Shown here: one piece after another, positions 1 to 11,097 of the stretch
Position numbering within the stretch: the first letter of the stretch is position 1
Layout of the letters: every line of letters starts with the position of its first letter
Assembly (NCBI RefSeq): GCF_937616625.2
Contig: NC_065576.1
Location: forward strand, 6,760,501-6,824,500
Direction: 5' to 3'
Origin: Mercurialis annua
Taxonomy: Eukaryota; Streptophyta; Magnoliopsida; Malpighiales; Euphorbiaceae
DNA: 64,000 nt
Program-made: the position numbers and the translations under genes
Notes under the pieces: generated by a model
What the model saw: only the letters and a program-made list of their open reading frames with translations
Database searches by the model: none
Told to the model about the DNA's origin: nothing

Positions 1-2380
1 AATGCTTGCCTCGATTATAATTTATCTTATCAAAGTTTCTAAACTCGCTATAAGCTAAAAGTTCAAATGGCAGCGTCTTGAAGGATTCTGCTAAGATCGT
101 CCTATTTACTTTATTTCTACAAGTGCTCTTCCTTTTCAATGATACAAAAAATAGGGTTACTATTCTTAATTTTAACTAATTGCCATCTTTACTAATTTAT
201 AGTACAATCATAGCCTATAAACTATTAACTCTATTATTTCTAAATTAGTCTAATTCCATGTACTTCATCAATTATTTTCTAATCTAATTTTTTTAATCCT
301 AATTAATTTTATTTATTGAAAAAAAATTACTGATAACATGTGAACAACTAAAACTCATACTATCTATTATTGGTTTTCATAAAAAAATTCAATTATTCTG
401 TCAATAAATTATAAAATACAATTTATTCTTATTAATCTTTACAATAACATCCAATTGCAGTCACATGCAATCATCATCCGGATTAAAAGTTAAATTGGCA
501 TAATATAGTCTTTAACATTTATTTTGAGGATAGATCATACTTATACATCTTCTAATTTATTTAAAAATGGAGATTCAAATCCCACTACTTAGATAAATAA
601 TAAAATAAACTAAATCAACCTAAAATCATGTATATATTATACGTAATAAGATCCACATGATCCTGCCTTTGACAATACTCAAAATGATGTGCAATTTAAA
701 ACAGGATTTGTCAATTAAAAATTAAAAGTTGTGTATGTATTCTAGAATTATCAAGGCTCAACCTCCATCTTTTCCTTTTCTTTTATTTCCACCTTAAGAA
801 GGTATTTAAAATTGTTAATTGTTGATGACAATAATGTCAAGCAATAACTAAAGCCCTAAAAAAGTAATTTTTTAGTATTTTTCTTTTAATTCTTTAGGCA
901 TATCTCAACCACCTGATGTAGACTTTGATCATATGGGCATGCAATTTGTCCAATTATCACAATCATAGAAGATTGAAAATGACACAACTGTCCTTTCATT
1001 TTTTTTTTTGAAAATCAATAGACTAATGCAAATTCTATGATGGATATATAACAATTTAAAATTTATAATAATATCATTAATAAGATCTAATTATATATTT
1101 CCATTTACGAATTTATTTTGTAGTAAGCATTGCTCTCGAAATTCCATAGTTTACCTTTATCTTCTACTGATTTTTGCATGAGTTAGTTTCCGGCTTCTTG
1201 TCGGACATCATTTTCTTCCTATCAACTCGTATTTCTATTTCTCTGTTTTCAACATTGCTCCTTTATGGAATTTTATATGGTTTGATCTTTTTCTATTGTG
1301 ATTTTTGAGTGCTTTATTCGAGTTGTGTTTTCTAAATTCTTATATCATTTAATTTTTTTTAGCGATTATTCAACCTTCAAATTCAAACTTTCAAAGATTC
1401 AAGTTTTGTGTATCGTATGAAGTATATTAGCCGCGAAACAAGAGATGAATAGAAGTTCTGAAAGTGAAATAGGTATCAAAAAATTCTTAACACTTGAATT
1501 CCTTATAGATATATAACACCTGCAAAATTGTTTCTTTTAATTTTTATCCCTGTTTCGTTTCCTTTCATGGATAATTTATAGCGTTTCACTTTGTTTTTTA
1601 AATTTTTATAATCTGATATGCGATGTACTTTAACAATTTTTTATCTACCATATTGAAATCAACATCAAAGCAAGTGAAACCTAATCATGGCGGTTAGACT
1701 CTGCAATGCATTTTTAAAAATAGTGGTTTTGATTCCGACCTCTGTAATTTGTGATTTTCACTTATTTAATTAAAAATATTCACGTTCAACATCTAACATT
1801 TAACCTTGTTTGTTTCTATCTCTTTAAAAGGATATTTTTAACAAAAAAATCAAATCAAATGAATTGAGTTAACGTTTCCTTTTATTAAAATGTTTTAATA
1901 AATTAGTTAAATAATTCAAGACAAAATCACTTTGCACGTGATATTGAAACACACAACCATATGATAGATCCACAAAAATGTTAGCAATTGATTATTTTTT
2001 AGAGTATAGAAGCAAAGTTTATGGCGTTATAATCTCTGCCTTAATCTAGGTGAAGCCATTAATCGCGATAGGTTCCTTTGGAGTACTCAGGGCACAAAGC
2101 TTTCTATACTTATTTTATGCACAATTATTCTGCATAATATGAATCACTCATATAAACTAATTAATTAATTCTCTAAATGTTTTGATCACATCAAAATATC
2201 TAATATTTTTAAATGATCATGATCTCTATTTTAATATATGAAAGCTTGTGCAAATCATACGATTACCCGGGAATATAGGGCACTCAAAGGTCAATCCACT
2301 ACATGCTCGTCAACCCTACGAAAAATAATATATCTCTCTAAAAACTTCTTCTCCATTTTCATATTTTGAAGGGTGGGAGA
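1..2380. other. AT-rich intergenic region, no gene seen
   Basis: No open reading frame or splice pattern here suggests a gene. The stretch is AT-rich with many short A/T runs. Around 1340-1440 a short segment (AGCGATTATTC, then CTTTCAAAGATTCAAG) resembles the repeat at 2500-2700, so it is probably an older, diverged copy of that family. A tRNA-like B-box string (GATTCAAATCCCA) near 572-586 could be a SINE scrap but is too short to call. Confidence 0.5.
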
Positions 2381-2410
2381 AGGTGATTTCCGATTAATCG
2401 GAAATCACCT
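2381..2410. repeat. Perfect 30-bp palindrome
   Basis: Two 15-base arms (AGGTGATTTCCGATT and its exact reverse complement) abut with no spacer. Imperfect complementarity continues outside (GGGTGGGAGA on the left, CTTTCCGCCC on the right). No TSD was found. It could be the core of a small foldback element or part of the repeat that begins about 100 bases downstream. Confidence 0.85.
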
Positions 2411-2499
2411 CCTTTCCGCCCATGATTAATAAATACTATATAGTTTACTCTTATTTTCAATAAAGACCTATTCGATTTGAAGGTTATCACTCCGGTAAG

Positions 2500-2700
2500 G
2501 ATCTTATCTTTTTTTTAAGAATTTCTTTATAGTTTGTAGGATTTTATGGCTTGATTTCTTAGATCTCTCAAGAATTTTTAGCGATTGTTCGGGCTTTCGA
2601 AGTAATCTCTTGTAGATCTACGATTTGAAAAGCTATTGATCTATCTTCTAAGAACTCCATTGACAAAAATGATCGGAAACACAAACTTTCAAAGGTTCAA
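2500..2700 (+). repeat. Dispersed repeat, copy A
   Basis: This segment matches, in inverted orientation, the sequence at about 21310-21436 plus 21670-21720. Shared landmarks are GATCTATCTT, CATTGACAAAA followed by TGATCGGAAA, and GCGATTGTTCGG/GCAATTGTTCGG. A weaker relative lies at 1340-1440. No coding capacity is visible. It could be part of a decayed retroelement LTR or UTR, but no termini or polyprotein were found, so the class is left open. Confidence 0.55.
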
Positions 2701-2989
2701 GCGGGTCGTGTATGACCGGTCTTTCGGAGTAAAGGGCATATCCAAGTCCTGCTCAACGGAAGTCTTGCTTCTCGTTGCGTCAAAACTTATGCGGAATCTA
2801 TGACTAGATTAGCCGCTCCTTCGATTTACTTAGCTTATATGATAGTTTTGTTAGTTTTCTAGATCTACAAATTGAAAGATCATATTTTAATCTTGTGATA
2901 TGACTTTCTTTATGTATTTTAATCTTGATTAATGGATTCTAATTATGGGGCCTAAAAACCCTTTAGAAAAAATAATAATTTATTATTTA

Positions 2990-3440
2990 GGCTTAATCAC
3001 TTAAAAGCCCCTCATCTTTAAACTTTTTTTCAATTACACCCCGGACATAGAAAAATTCTCTCAAAACCCCCCACCTTTAGATTTCTTTTCAATTGTACCC
3101 CAAAGTAGTAAATTGACCTCTTTTTATATGGAAAAAAATTTAAAATAATCTTTTATTTTTAATATATATTATAATTAAACGCTAATATTATTAATGATGT
3201 AAAAAACATTCTTTCTAAATTTATATCCAATAACTTTTTAAAATTAAAACCATAAAAATTTCTAATTTGGGGTACAATTGAAAAAAAAAAACTAAAGGTG
3301 GGGGATTTTGAGAGGATTTTTCAACGTCAGGGTGCAATTGGAAAGAAATTTAAAGGTGAGAGGGTTTTGAGAGAAATTTTCAACGTCAGGGTGCAATTTA
3401 AAAAAAGTTTAAAAATAGAGGACATTTGAGTGATTAGGCC
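2990..3440. mobile_element. Mutator-like MITE, 451 bp, 9-bp TSD
   Basis: The ends are inverted: GGCTTAATCACTTAAAAG on the left and the complement of GGCCTAATCACTCAAATG on the right, with complementarity reaching far inward. A perfect 9-bp direct repeat (TATTATTTA, 2981-2989 and 3441-3449) flanks it. Long TIRs with a 9-bp TSD are typical of the Mutator superfamily. There is no coding capacity, so it would need a transposase from elsewhere. The right arm holds a short internal duplication of the 'CAACGTCAGGGTGCAATT' segment. Confidence 0.88.
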
Positions 3441-3449
3441 TATTATTTA

Positions 3450-3546
3450 ATCAATGAGTTATCTCAAATAGTATAAACGCTGAACATCAAACTGTTAAGT
3501 TGTGAGTTTGAATTCTTTCAGAAGCGCTCACCCTCTTCTATTATCA
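3450..3546. other. Spacer with possible tRNA-derived scrap
   Basis: This short spacer between two MITEs contains GTGAGTTTGAATTC followed by GAAGCGCTCACC, which loosely recalls the 3' half of a tRNA-derived SINE. No clear A box or tail is visible, so this is only a possibility. Confidence 0.25.
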
Positions 3547-3555
3547 TTAAAATAA

Positions 3556-3931
3556 GAATTAATTCCATATAAAATTACCAACTTAATTAATATGTTTTTT
3601 CATTTTAATCACTCCCTTTAATAGTAGTCATATAAATCAACAAGTTTCATTTTTGTTGCAAATATATTACCGATGTAAAAATTCGATGTATTTTTGATGA
3701 CTCGATAACCAAAATCGACAAAAAATGAGGAAGAGAAGGATATTTTTTATGTTTTAATTAGGACATTTGTAAAATTAAGACATTTATTTGGGATAAGTAA
3801 GACACCGAATTTTCACATCGGTGATAGATTTGCAACAAAAATAGAAAATGGTGATTTATATGACAATTTTTAAAAAACGTGATTAAAATGAAAAAACGTG
3901 TAAAGGTGGTGATTTTATATGAAATTAACCC
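3556..3931. mobile_element. Mutator-like MITE, 376 bp, 9-bp TSD
   Basis: The left end GAATTAATTCCATATAAAAT is complementary to the right end (GGGTTAATTTCATATAAAAT read inverted), and the arms continue through TTTTTTCATTTTAATCAC. A perfect 9-bp TSD (TTAAAATAA) lies at 3547-3555 and 3932-3940. No ORF. The fragment near 42190-42280 carries the same right terminus. Confidence 0.88.
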
Positions 3932-3940
3932 TTAAAATAA

Positions 3941-6290
3941 TAATATATTATTTAACTTATTTTGAAAATGGTTAAATAATATGTATTACAAATATAATAT
4001 AAATTCAAAAAAATTAAAATTAATTATCAATTTTTATAATTTGGAAAATCAAAATAGAAAGCTATTTTCCAATGACAAATGTTGTTATGGACATCATAAT
4101 ATATATTGTTCTATATATATTGTTCTTATAACTATATCAATATTATTTTAACAAAAAATGGATTGCTGGTCTGATTTCTCAAAAACTGAAAGTTAATGAC
4201 TGATTTTATCAATTTTAAAATTTATATCATAATTATAAAATACGCTAAAATTTATAATTTATTTAAAAACCACCCTTTTATCAATTAAAATTCATTACCA
4301 AAAAAAAATAAGGAAAAGGTATGGCAAACAACATCTTAGGGCTAATGGTACAATTAAATTACAATTTTTGTTGTCTTCTTGCATAATATTTTTTATTTTC
4401 ACAATCTAGTTCAATTTAAAAAAATTAAGAATTTCTTTAGTTCAATTTCATTGATATTTGATTTGACATTTTTTATGTTTCTAATGACGAATTTAAAAAA
4501 ATTACATATGTAAGGTTTTTGAAATTTTACTTTATTTTTATACTTGCATATATCATTTATATATCATTTTTATTGCATCATATGCCCATTAAATAATTTT
4601 TAAAATTAGATTAGGATGTTTTCAATCATTAGAATTAAGTTAACATAATCAAATCATATATTTTAATTAGATTTATGCAAAATTAAAAAGACCAAACCAA
4701 ACATAGTTGATGACCAAATTGCTTGGTCATAACCTCATATTTCTTCATAAACTAACATAACTAAAACTAGTAATAAATTGAATTTTCATATCTCATTTCC
4801 ATTTGTTTAGTTTAGGGATTTTTATATTGAATATTCGACCAATCTACCATAAAAATTAGGTAAAGTCACATGGATAAGCAAGAACAAGAGATGAGTAATA
4901 AACAAAACAATGCAATAATAGTCTTAATTTAATTTTAAGATGAGATTTTCCTTTGGCTGGTGGTTGAGTGGTTGCCATAATTGGGACACATGCCATCAAC
5001 TCATACTACTATTATTATACAATATAGTATGTACATTTTTGTATTATGTACTCTAATTGATTGATTGAAAATTACTTTTTGGGCTCCATGTTATCTCTAG
5101 GAAAATAATTACACACTCATAATTAATTAATTATACACTAAAAAAATATTTTTACTAAATTATTCTTATGAATTGAAATATCAGTTAATTACTCATAAGA
5201 TTATAATGTGCCATTTTTTAATGAGAAATAGGGGTAAACTTAATAAAAGAAAAATTAACGCATTTTGCATTATTTTTGTGATAGATATTTCAAAATAATA
5301 ATAGTAATAACCCAAAGTGGTAGATAATATGAACAAGTATAACATAATTGTATTTCTGTTTGTCTAACAACTGTGCTTTGTTAAGAAAAATAAACAGAAT
5401 TTGAAACTTTCATATGTAATGTCTCTCTTATTTAGGCTATGTCTATAGAGACTGAGTTAAAATCAGTATTTTAAAATTTAAATCAAATCAATCGGTTCAA
5501 TTATTTTTATTACAATATAGAGGTCAATGCGGTTTAATTTTTCTTTAAAAACAAAAATTTTGGTTCAACTGTTTTGAAAGAGACCATATCATAAAATTGA
5601 AAATTATTTAACCAGTTATATTACGAAAACTGTTTGCTTTTTTATTTCTGTTATTTACTAAATTTTTAATCCATATGCTAATTAGAAATACACACACATA
5701 TACAAGGGCGGACAGGTAGCCCCTGCCCCCCTTCCCCTCCCATTTAAAAAGAAAAAAAACAATTGTCCTTTCAATTTTTTTTTTATACATGGTTATTATC
5801 TAAATTTTTTTTACAATTAGTCCTTTTAGTTTAATTTTTTTTTACAAACCAGCCCCTATATATTGAATTTTTTAGTTCTGCTCCTGGTCATGCCGATAAT
5901 TTTTAAAACAGTAAACTGCAAACTTCATAATGTGAAACCACTTCTACACCACTAATCAAGCTAAACTTTTATACGAGTAATTTATTTCTTTAGGGTATTT
6001 ATTTCCTTTAGAGCATGGACCATTCAAGTTCATCAACTTGAAAATATGTTCAGTATTAAGCAGCAGAAAAACAGTTATGTGAATTTAATGTTTCTCAACT
6101 ATTAACCAGCTCATTGTCAGATTTTAAATTGTACTCCTATTGCTAAAGTTTATTGAAAATGGATAAAATTTTGACCGTTAAGCATTATTATATCATCTTA
6201 ATATTTTTTTGTACAAATTACTATGAAACCCTCACATATTTTCATCCATTCTGTTTGAAAATTACTAAATGATATGAATTTTCTCATTTT
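3941..6290. other. AT-rich intergenic region, no gene seen
   Basis: No supportable gene. Around 5705-5735 a short C-rich string (GGGCGGACAGGTAGCCCC, then a C-run) resembles the inner end of hAT-type elements such as the one at 28807, but a matching second end was not found. The short reading frame over this stretch has no recognisable features. Confidence 0.5.
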
Positions 6291-6515
6291 GATTTCCGTC
6301 AATGACTTAGTTGTTTGGTCCGTTTTTCGTGTTAATCAACCGAGTTAAAGGACTAAACTTAAAAAAAATTAATTTTAAAAAAACGATATAGCCCTCCACT
6401 TTTATTTCTGTCAACGATTTCGTCCCTCATGTTTAAAAATTAATTTACCTCTAACTTTTTAACTCAGTTAACTAACACCAAAAATGGACGAACAGACTAA
6501 ATTGTTGACAGAAAC
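6291..6515. repeat. Imperfect inverted repeat, decayed element
   Basis: The arm at about 6291-6359 (TTCCGTCAATGACTTAG, GTGTTAATCAACCGAG) is inverted at about 6431-6515 (complement of TCTGTCAACAATTTAG, GTGTTAGTTAACTGAG). A third partial copy of the 'TTTCTGTCAACGATTT' motif lies in the loop. Outer limits and TSD are not resolved. Probably an old Mutator-like or foldback element. Confidence 0.5.
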
Positions 6516-6599
6516 AAAAATAAAAGACCATATTATTTGATTTTTAAATAAAAAGGATTAAAGTATGATTTATGTATATATGGGGGATCTCATAATAAA

Positions 6600-7605
6600 T
6601 TGCTTATATTTTTTCTGAAAAAGCTAACATAGTGGCATCCCAAGTACAATCTAATAATTCAACAATAATTTTCAATATGCTTTTGTTAGGGTTCAATAGA
6701 GTTGCAGTCCAGGTTTTTATTAAATTGTTCATCTCAAAATTGTACAAAAAATATAATATTATGAAAATTGCATCCCAAGCACAATCTAATAACTTAAAAA
6801 ATCGGATAGTTTAAATACCCAAGAGATTTATTGAATTTGCAGTCAATATATGTACTTATGTAGAGCTAGATGTGGCAATATAATGCACACACAAAACAAA
6901 TGCATTTATTTCTCAATTTGATCACATTTTATTTAAGGATTTTAACAAAATTCTGTCACTGTATAGGACCCAAATGTGATCCCAAAACTTACTGCATAGC
7001 CTGCAGAATGCTATTTAATATAAATTTTTCCAAACTCCCAGTTCATAGTAAATTAATTTTATTATAAATAAGTTTCTTTAATTTGTCAATTTGATCAATT
7101 AGCTTTTAAATTTCTTTCAAAATTGATAAATTTTAACTGACAGGTGAAAATCATAAATTCAGGGAGCTGATTTACAATAAAGTTAACTTCAAGAACTAAC
7201 CTAAAAGGCTAAAAGTTATAAATTCAGAGGAAAAACTGATACTTAAGTCAGCATAATACTATCGCCACCAATCTCACTCACCCTAACAAATCCGTAGTGA
7301 GGCGATGAACCATACAAGAAAAGATGGTCTATCACGGAAAATGTTTCTCACACGAAAATTATGTACCACAAAAATCTATCGAAGCTTATATATTTCGGTA
7401 AATTTTATATATTATTATTAGAAATATTGACGTGAGTAATTAATTATAAATTGGTGAGAATGTGACAATCCATCCACATGCTTATGAGAGTGTTTAAGTT
7501 CAACCATAACCTAATAATTAGAACTAGTTAATAGGTGGTTGAACATTTACACTTATAAACTCATTTATATTTATTCTTTTAAGTAATGTGGGATTATCTT
7601 TAATA
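6600..7605. other. Intergenic region, no gene seen
   Basis: Reading frames near 6632-6814 and 6870-7067 are short and lack recognisable domains, so they are not called. A local direct repeat (GCATCCCAAGTACAATCTAA at 6635 and GCATCCCAAGCACAATCTAA near 6770, about 137 bases apart) is visible. Confidence 0.45.
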
Positions 7606-7613
7606 ATTATAAG

Positions 7614-7803
7614 AGCAAGAACCGAACTAAACAAAAAAATTAAATCAAAATTTGTTGTTTGATTCGGTTATTCGGTGAAAACGGTTTAATTTGGTTTCTA
7701 TTTTAGGTAAAGTTTGGTGTTCGGTTTTTGATTTAGCTTTGGTATTTCGAAAACCAAAAAAACCGAATTAATCGAACTTCAATAAAAAATATGATTTTTT
7801 TTA

Positions 7804-7842
<39 letters not shown>

Positions 7843-8147
7843 TTTTAGTAATTTTTTGTCTTTATTTATTAATTATTGTAGATTATAAGGTAATAGATCT
7901 TAAACAACATATATGAAAGTTTATTAGTCTCTAATTATTTAATATTTGAAGTATTTTAATATTAAAAATAAAAAAATAAAAAATGTTATTGAATAGGTTT
8001 TAACCGTGCCAAACCGAAATTTCGGTTTAGTACGGCTCATATTTTTTGCCTTTTAACTAAAAATTTGGTTCGATTCAATTTGAAAATTTTCCAAATTTCG
8101 GTTGGTCGGTTTTGGAAATTTACAAATCGAACCGATGCTCAACTCTA
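7614..8147. mobile_element. hAT-type element, left TIR truncated
   Basis: This is a relative of the element at 63071-63646. They share AGCAAGAACCGAAC at the left, a long 'TCGGTGAAAACGGTTT' section, and ACCGATGCTCAAC/ACC near the right end. An 8-bp TSD (ATTATAAG) sits at 7606-7613 and 8148-8155. The right end is TGCTCAACTCTA, so the left should begin TAGAGTTGAGCA, but the first eight bases are missing and the TSD runs straight into AGCAAGAACC. A TA-dinucleotide run lies inside at about 7809-7837. No transposase ORF. Confidence 0.85.
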
Positions 8148-8155
8148 ATTATAAG

Positions 8156-9429
8156 ATATTACTTTTGTTTTGGCCTAATTGTAAAAGCAAAAACTAAACC
8201 TTTACTTGTAATTTATTTTATTTTTGCATTGCAATTCTATCCAATTGTTTTTTAATCTTTTTAATTGTCTTAATTTGCACTTGAATTCATATACAAACTA
8301 CACAATTAGCAAAATTCATTTTTCAGAATTATAAAATTTAACTTCTAATCTAAAAAAGACAAGTTTGAAATTAAAAATATTCAGAAAAGTCAAATAAAAT
8401 AAATATATATTGTACTGAGGTGAAAAATTTAAAAATTAAATTAGTTTAAAAACAATGGATATCAGTGCAACACAATTGTTAAATTGCAATAGTATTATAA
8501 AAATAAGAGATTTAATTCAAATTGCAAAGCGTACGGTTTGGATGGTTTTTACAATTAGACTTGTATTTTATAAAAAAAAGTTACCATTTCCATTTTATAT
8601 TTAAATATATTTTTTTTATCATTTTTATTTTGGTGTAAAATTGATTATGCTAGCCCACATGGATTTGTTCTAGTTAAGACTCGGCCATCTGAACATTATT
8701 ATGGTTGTGAGTCGAAAGCCAACTACACTCTTTCTAATAAAAAGAATCATTATAGTCCGAAATTGCTATGTATCTAGACTTACAGACGGTTCACATTTTT
8801 AAGTAATCAATAATTTCGGCTGTAAAGAATGAGTCTTCGTCACGAAAAAGTTGATAATGCTTATCCATACCTTTTCCTTACACCATATTCGCAAGTAAAT
8901 TGAGTCACATCTAAAGATGAGACAAAGGAAATAGTGAGAAGAAAGTACAAATTGGAGGACACAATAATACAATCTTGAAATGTCATTTCATGCACTCACA
9001 TTTGAAATTGTTGTGGCTTATTGAAGATGCTCCAAAATGACTTAAATGGTATGAATGATCAAAGCATAGGGCTCTAACAGGGAAAAAAGGAAAGTTGAGG
9101 GCAGAAGATAATGTTTGAGCATCTTTTTCCTTTTTCAAGTATGCAATAATGAAATGCATTTCATGGGGAAACAGATCATATGGTAATTCAATGTATCAAG
9201 TCATAATGGTATAGATATATTATCTAATTTGCTGGATTAATAAAGACAATACATGTTTAGGTACTAAGATTTTATTGGCCTTTTTAAGTCGCCACTTTAT
9301 CATGTATTGTGACATCAATAATGTAGAATAAAATACTGTCTCATAATTAAGACCCGTTCAATAAACCTCATAGACCATATATCAAAAAAATGTAGAATTA
9401 TAAGCATGCATACATGTGTCATGACATGC
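8156..9429. other. Intergenic region, no gene seen
   Basis: AT-rich, no recognisable coding sequence or clear repeat termini. The slightly less AT-rich part (8640-9130) has no ORF of note. A faint resemblance between 8700-8830 and 25890-25990 (shared CTTTCTAATAAA, GACTTACAGACGGT / GGCTTACGGATGGT) suggests a very old dispersed repeat. Confidence 0.4.
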
Positions 9430-9437
9430 AAGTGTAT

Positions 9438-9857
9438 GTAGTAGCGGAATCAGAAAATTAAAAGAGAGAAACATAAAAAAAGTTATTTCGTAAATGAAGA
9501 AAAGGATAACATTGGTGATTTTAAGCTCCGTCCTAATTACTATGAGGAAATCGCCGCTTATGATTAGCTGTTTAATCGAAGGCACACGTTTGTTTAAAAA
9601 TAAATTATTAATTTTGAGCTTTGTCCTAGTTGCTATGAAGAAACCGGAGATTATGATTTTTTTCTTTTAAAATTTTCCGACTAAATTATTCGGCTACCCC
9701 ACTGCTTAAGGTGGATAATCACCCACCTTTTTTGAACTTCCATTTTTATATATATTTAATTTTTTTATGTAATATATTACCGACCTTTATAGTCAATTAA
9801 AATATTTTATCATATTTTAAAATCTTCCGAGCTTCGCCTCTAGATAATTCCGTCCTT
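9438..9857. mobile_element. hAT-like MITE, 8-bp TSD
   Basis: A perfect 8-bp direct repeat (AAGTGTAT, 9430-9437 and 9858-9865) flanks a 420-bp segment. Its ends are short and imperfectly inverted: GTAGTAGCGGAATC on the left and AATTCCGTCCTT on the right. Inside, a segment of about 50 bp (TTTTAAGCTCCGTCCTAATT ...) is repeated in tandem as TTTTGAGCTTTGTCCTAGTT, about 100 bases further on. No transposase. The TSD is convincing; the hAT assignment rests on TSD length and end style. Confidence 0.68.
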
Positions 9858-9865
9858 AAGTGTAT

Positions 9866-10640
9866 ACATGTGTTCTGTCAAAAGTGAGAGCAATGGAACT
9901 TTAGAAATCTATAATGCAAAAGGTGCCATGGAAAAAAAAATTAAGACAGAAAAGTGGAATCAATTGATTCAAGCAAAAGGCATATTTCGTACATGAATTT
10001 CTATTTCTCCGATGTTTGTCTCTCTATATCAATGTTATCTATTATGTTAGAGTCATATGCTTAGACATTATTAAAAAACAAAAAAGAGTTATGCTTAGAC
10101 CCTATAAACAGAAGTGATGCAAAGCAGTAATCTTCAACAGCTGTGCCAGTGAGGTCTTACCCAAGGAACTAATAAGTACATTTCTAAGGTTACGGTTTCG
10201 AGTCTCAATAGGGTCAAATAATTTGGCTGATTTAACATCTAATAACTAACGGCTAACTACTAACGACTAATATAATTAGATTTTACCTATCGGAATAAAA
10301 AACAGTTGTGATTTTTTATTAAATTGAAATTACAAAATCGTAATGTACCAAATTGAAATTAATTCATTCAAAAATCTACGATATTTTAAAGCACATTTCT
10401 CGATCTTAAAATTCATTGTTTAAGGCAGCTTTCGAATCTTTAAAAAAATTATATCACTAATTTAGAATTTTGTGTATTTTTTCCGTTCAAATTGCACTTT
10501 TGATTTGCTATTTCATAGCGTCAAGAATGTTATTGCCACTTTGATCAGAAGAATAATGACATGAAAACTTGATTTCATGAACAAAAATTGGTGGTAGATA
10601 ACAGAATATGATCAGAAAGCAGTTAAAACGCATTGGTAAC
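9866..10640. other. Intergenic region downstream of the Aux/IAA gene
   Basis: No gene seen. Around 10138-10215 the order GTGCCAGTGAGGTCTT ... GGTTTCGAGTCTC loosely follows tRNA-type A and B boxes, so a diverged SINE fragment is possible. The 3' end of the minus-strand Aux/IAA transcript may reach into the right part of this interval. Confidence 0.35.
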
Positions 10641-10649
10641 TGAAAACGT

Positions 10650-11097
10650 CATTCATATAGATCATAATCATCACATGTCACTTGATCCGTCACTCTCGAG
10701 CTTATCTCGAGTTAACATGGCGGACTGCGGTACCAGAATTATTGGGAAAGTGTGATGTCTGGAGGAATGGGCATTGGAATTTCTATTATCCTGAAGATGA
10801 TCAAGCATATGGGAATTTCCACAGAAAAGCACAACAATCAAGTCATCTCTCTCATTCATTACAAGGCAAATACACAAAAAAACACTTCAACAAAACTAAA
10901 CTCCTATATAGCTACTAAATCAACTCCACATATTTTCTTTTTTCTTAATAACATAAATACGGTTTTTGAAAGCAATCAGATCTCAAACTTGCTTCAATGA
11001 AAACATAAATGAGACGTCGGACACAGACCATCAATTACGCCATACAGCTTTCTAGTACGGCGTTCCTCTTTGATTGGAGCTTAGCTAGAACACCACG
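10650..11097 (-). other. Probable 3' UTR / downstream region of Aux/IAA gene
   Basis: This sequence lies directly downstream of the Aux/IAA stop codon on the minus strand. Short frames on both strands cross it (10671-10877 minus; 10682-10918 and 10752-11000 plus) but none has recognisable features, and they overlap each other. I infer that the 3' UTR occupies the part nearest the stop. The exact poly(A) site is not determinable here. Confidence 0.4.

Noticed and set aside
10138..10215. Possible SINE fragment
   Set aside because: A- and B-box-like strings are too diverged, with no tail or TSD.
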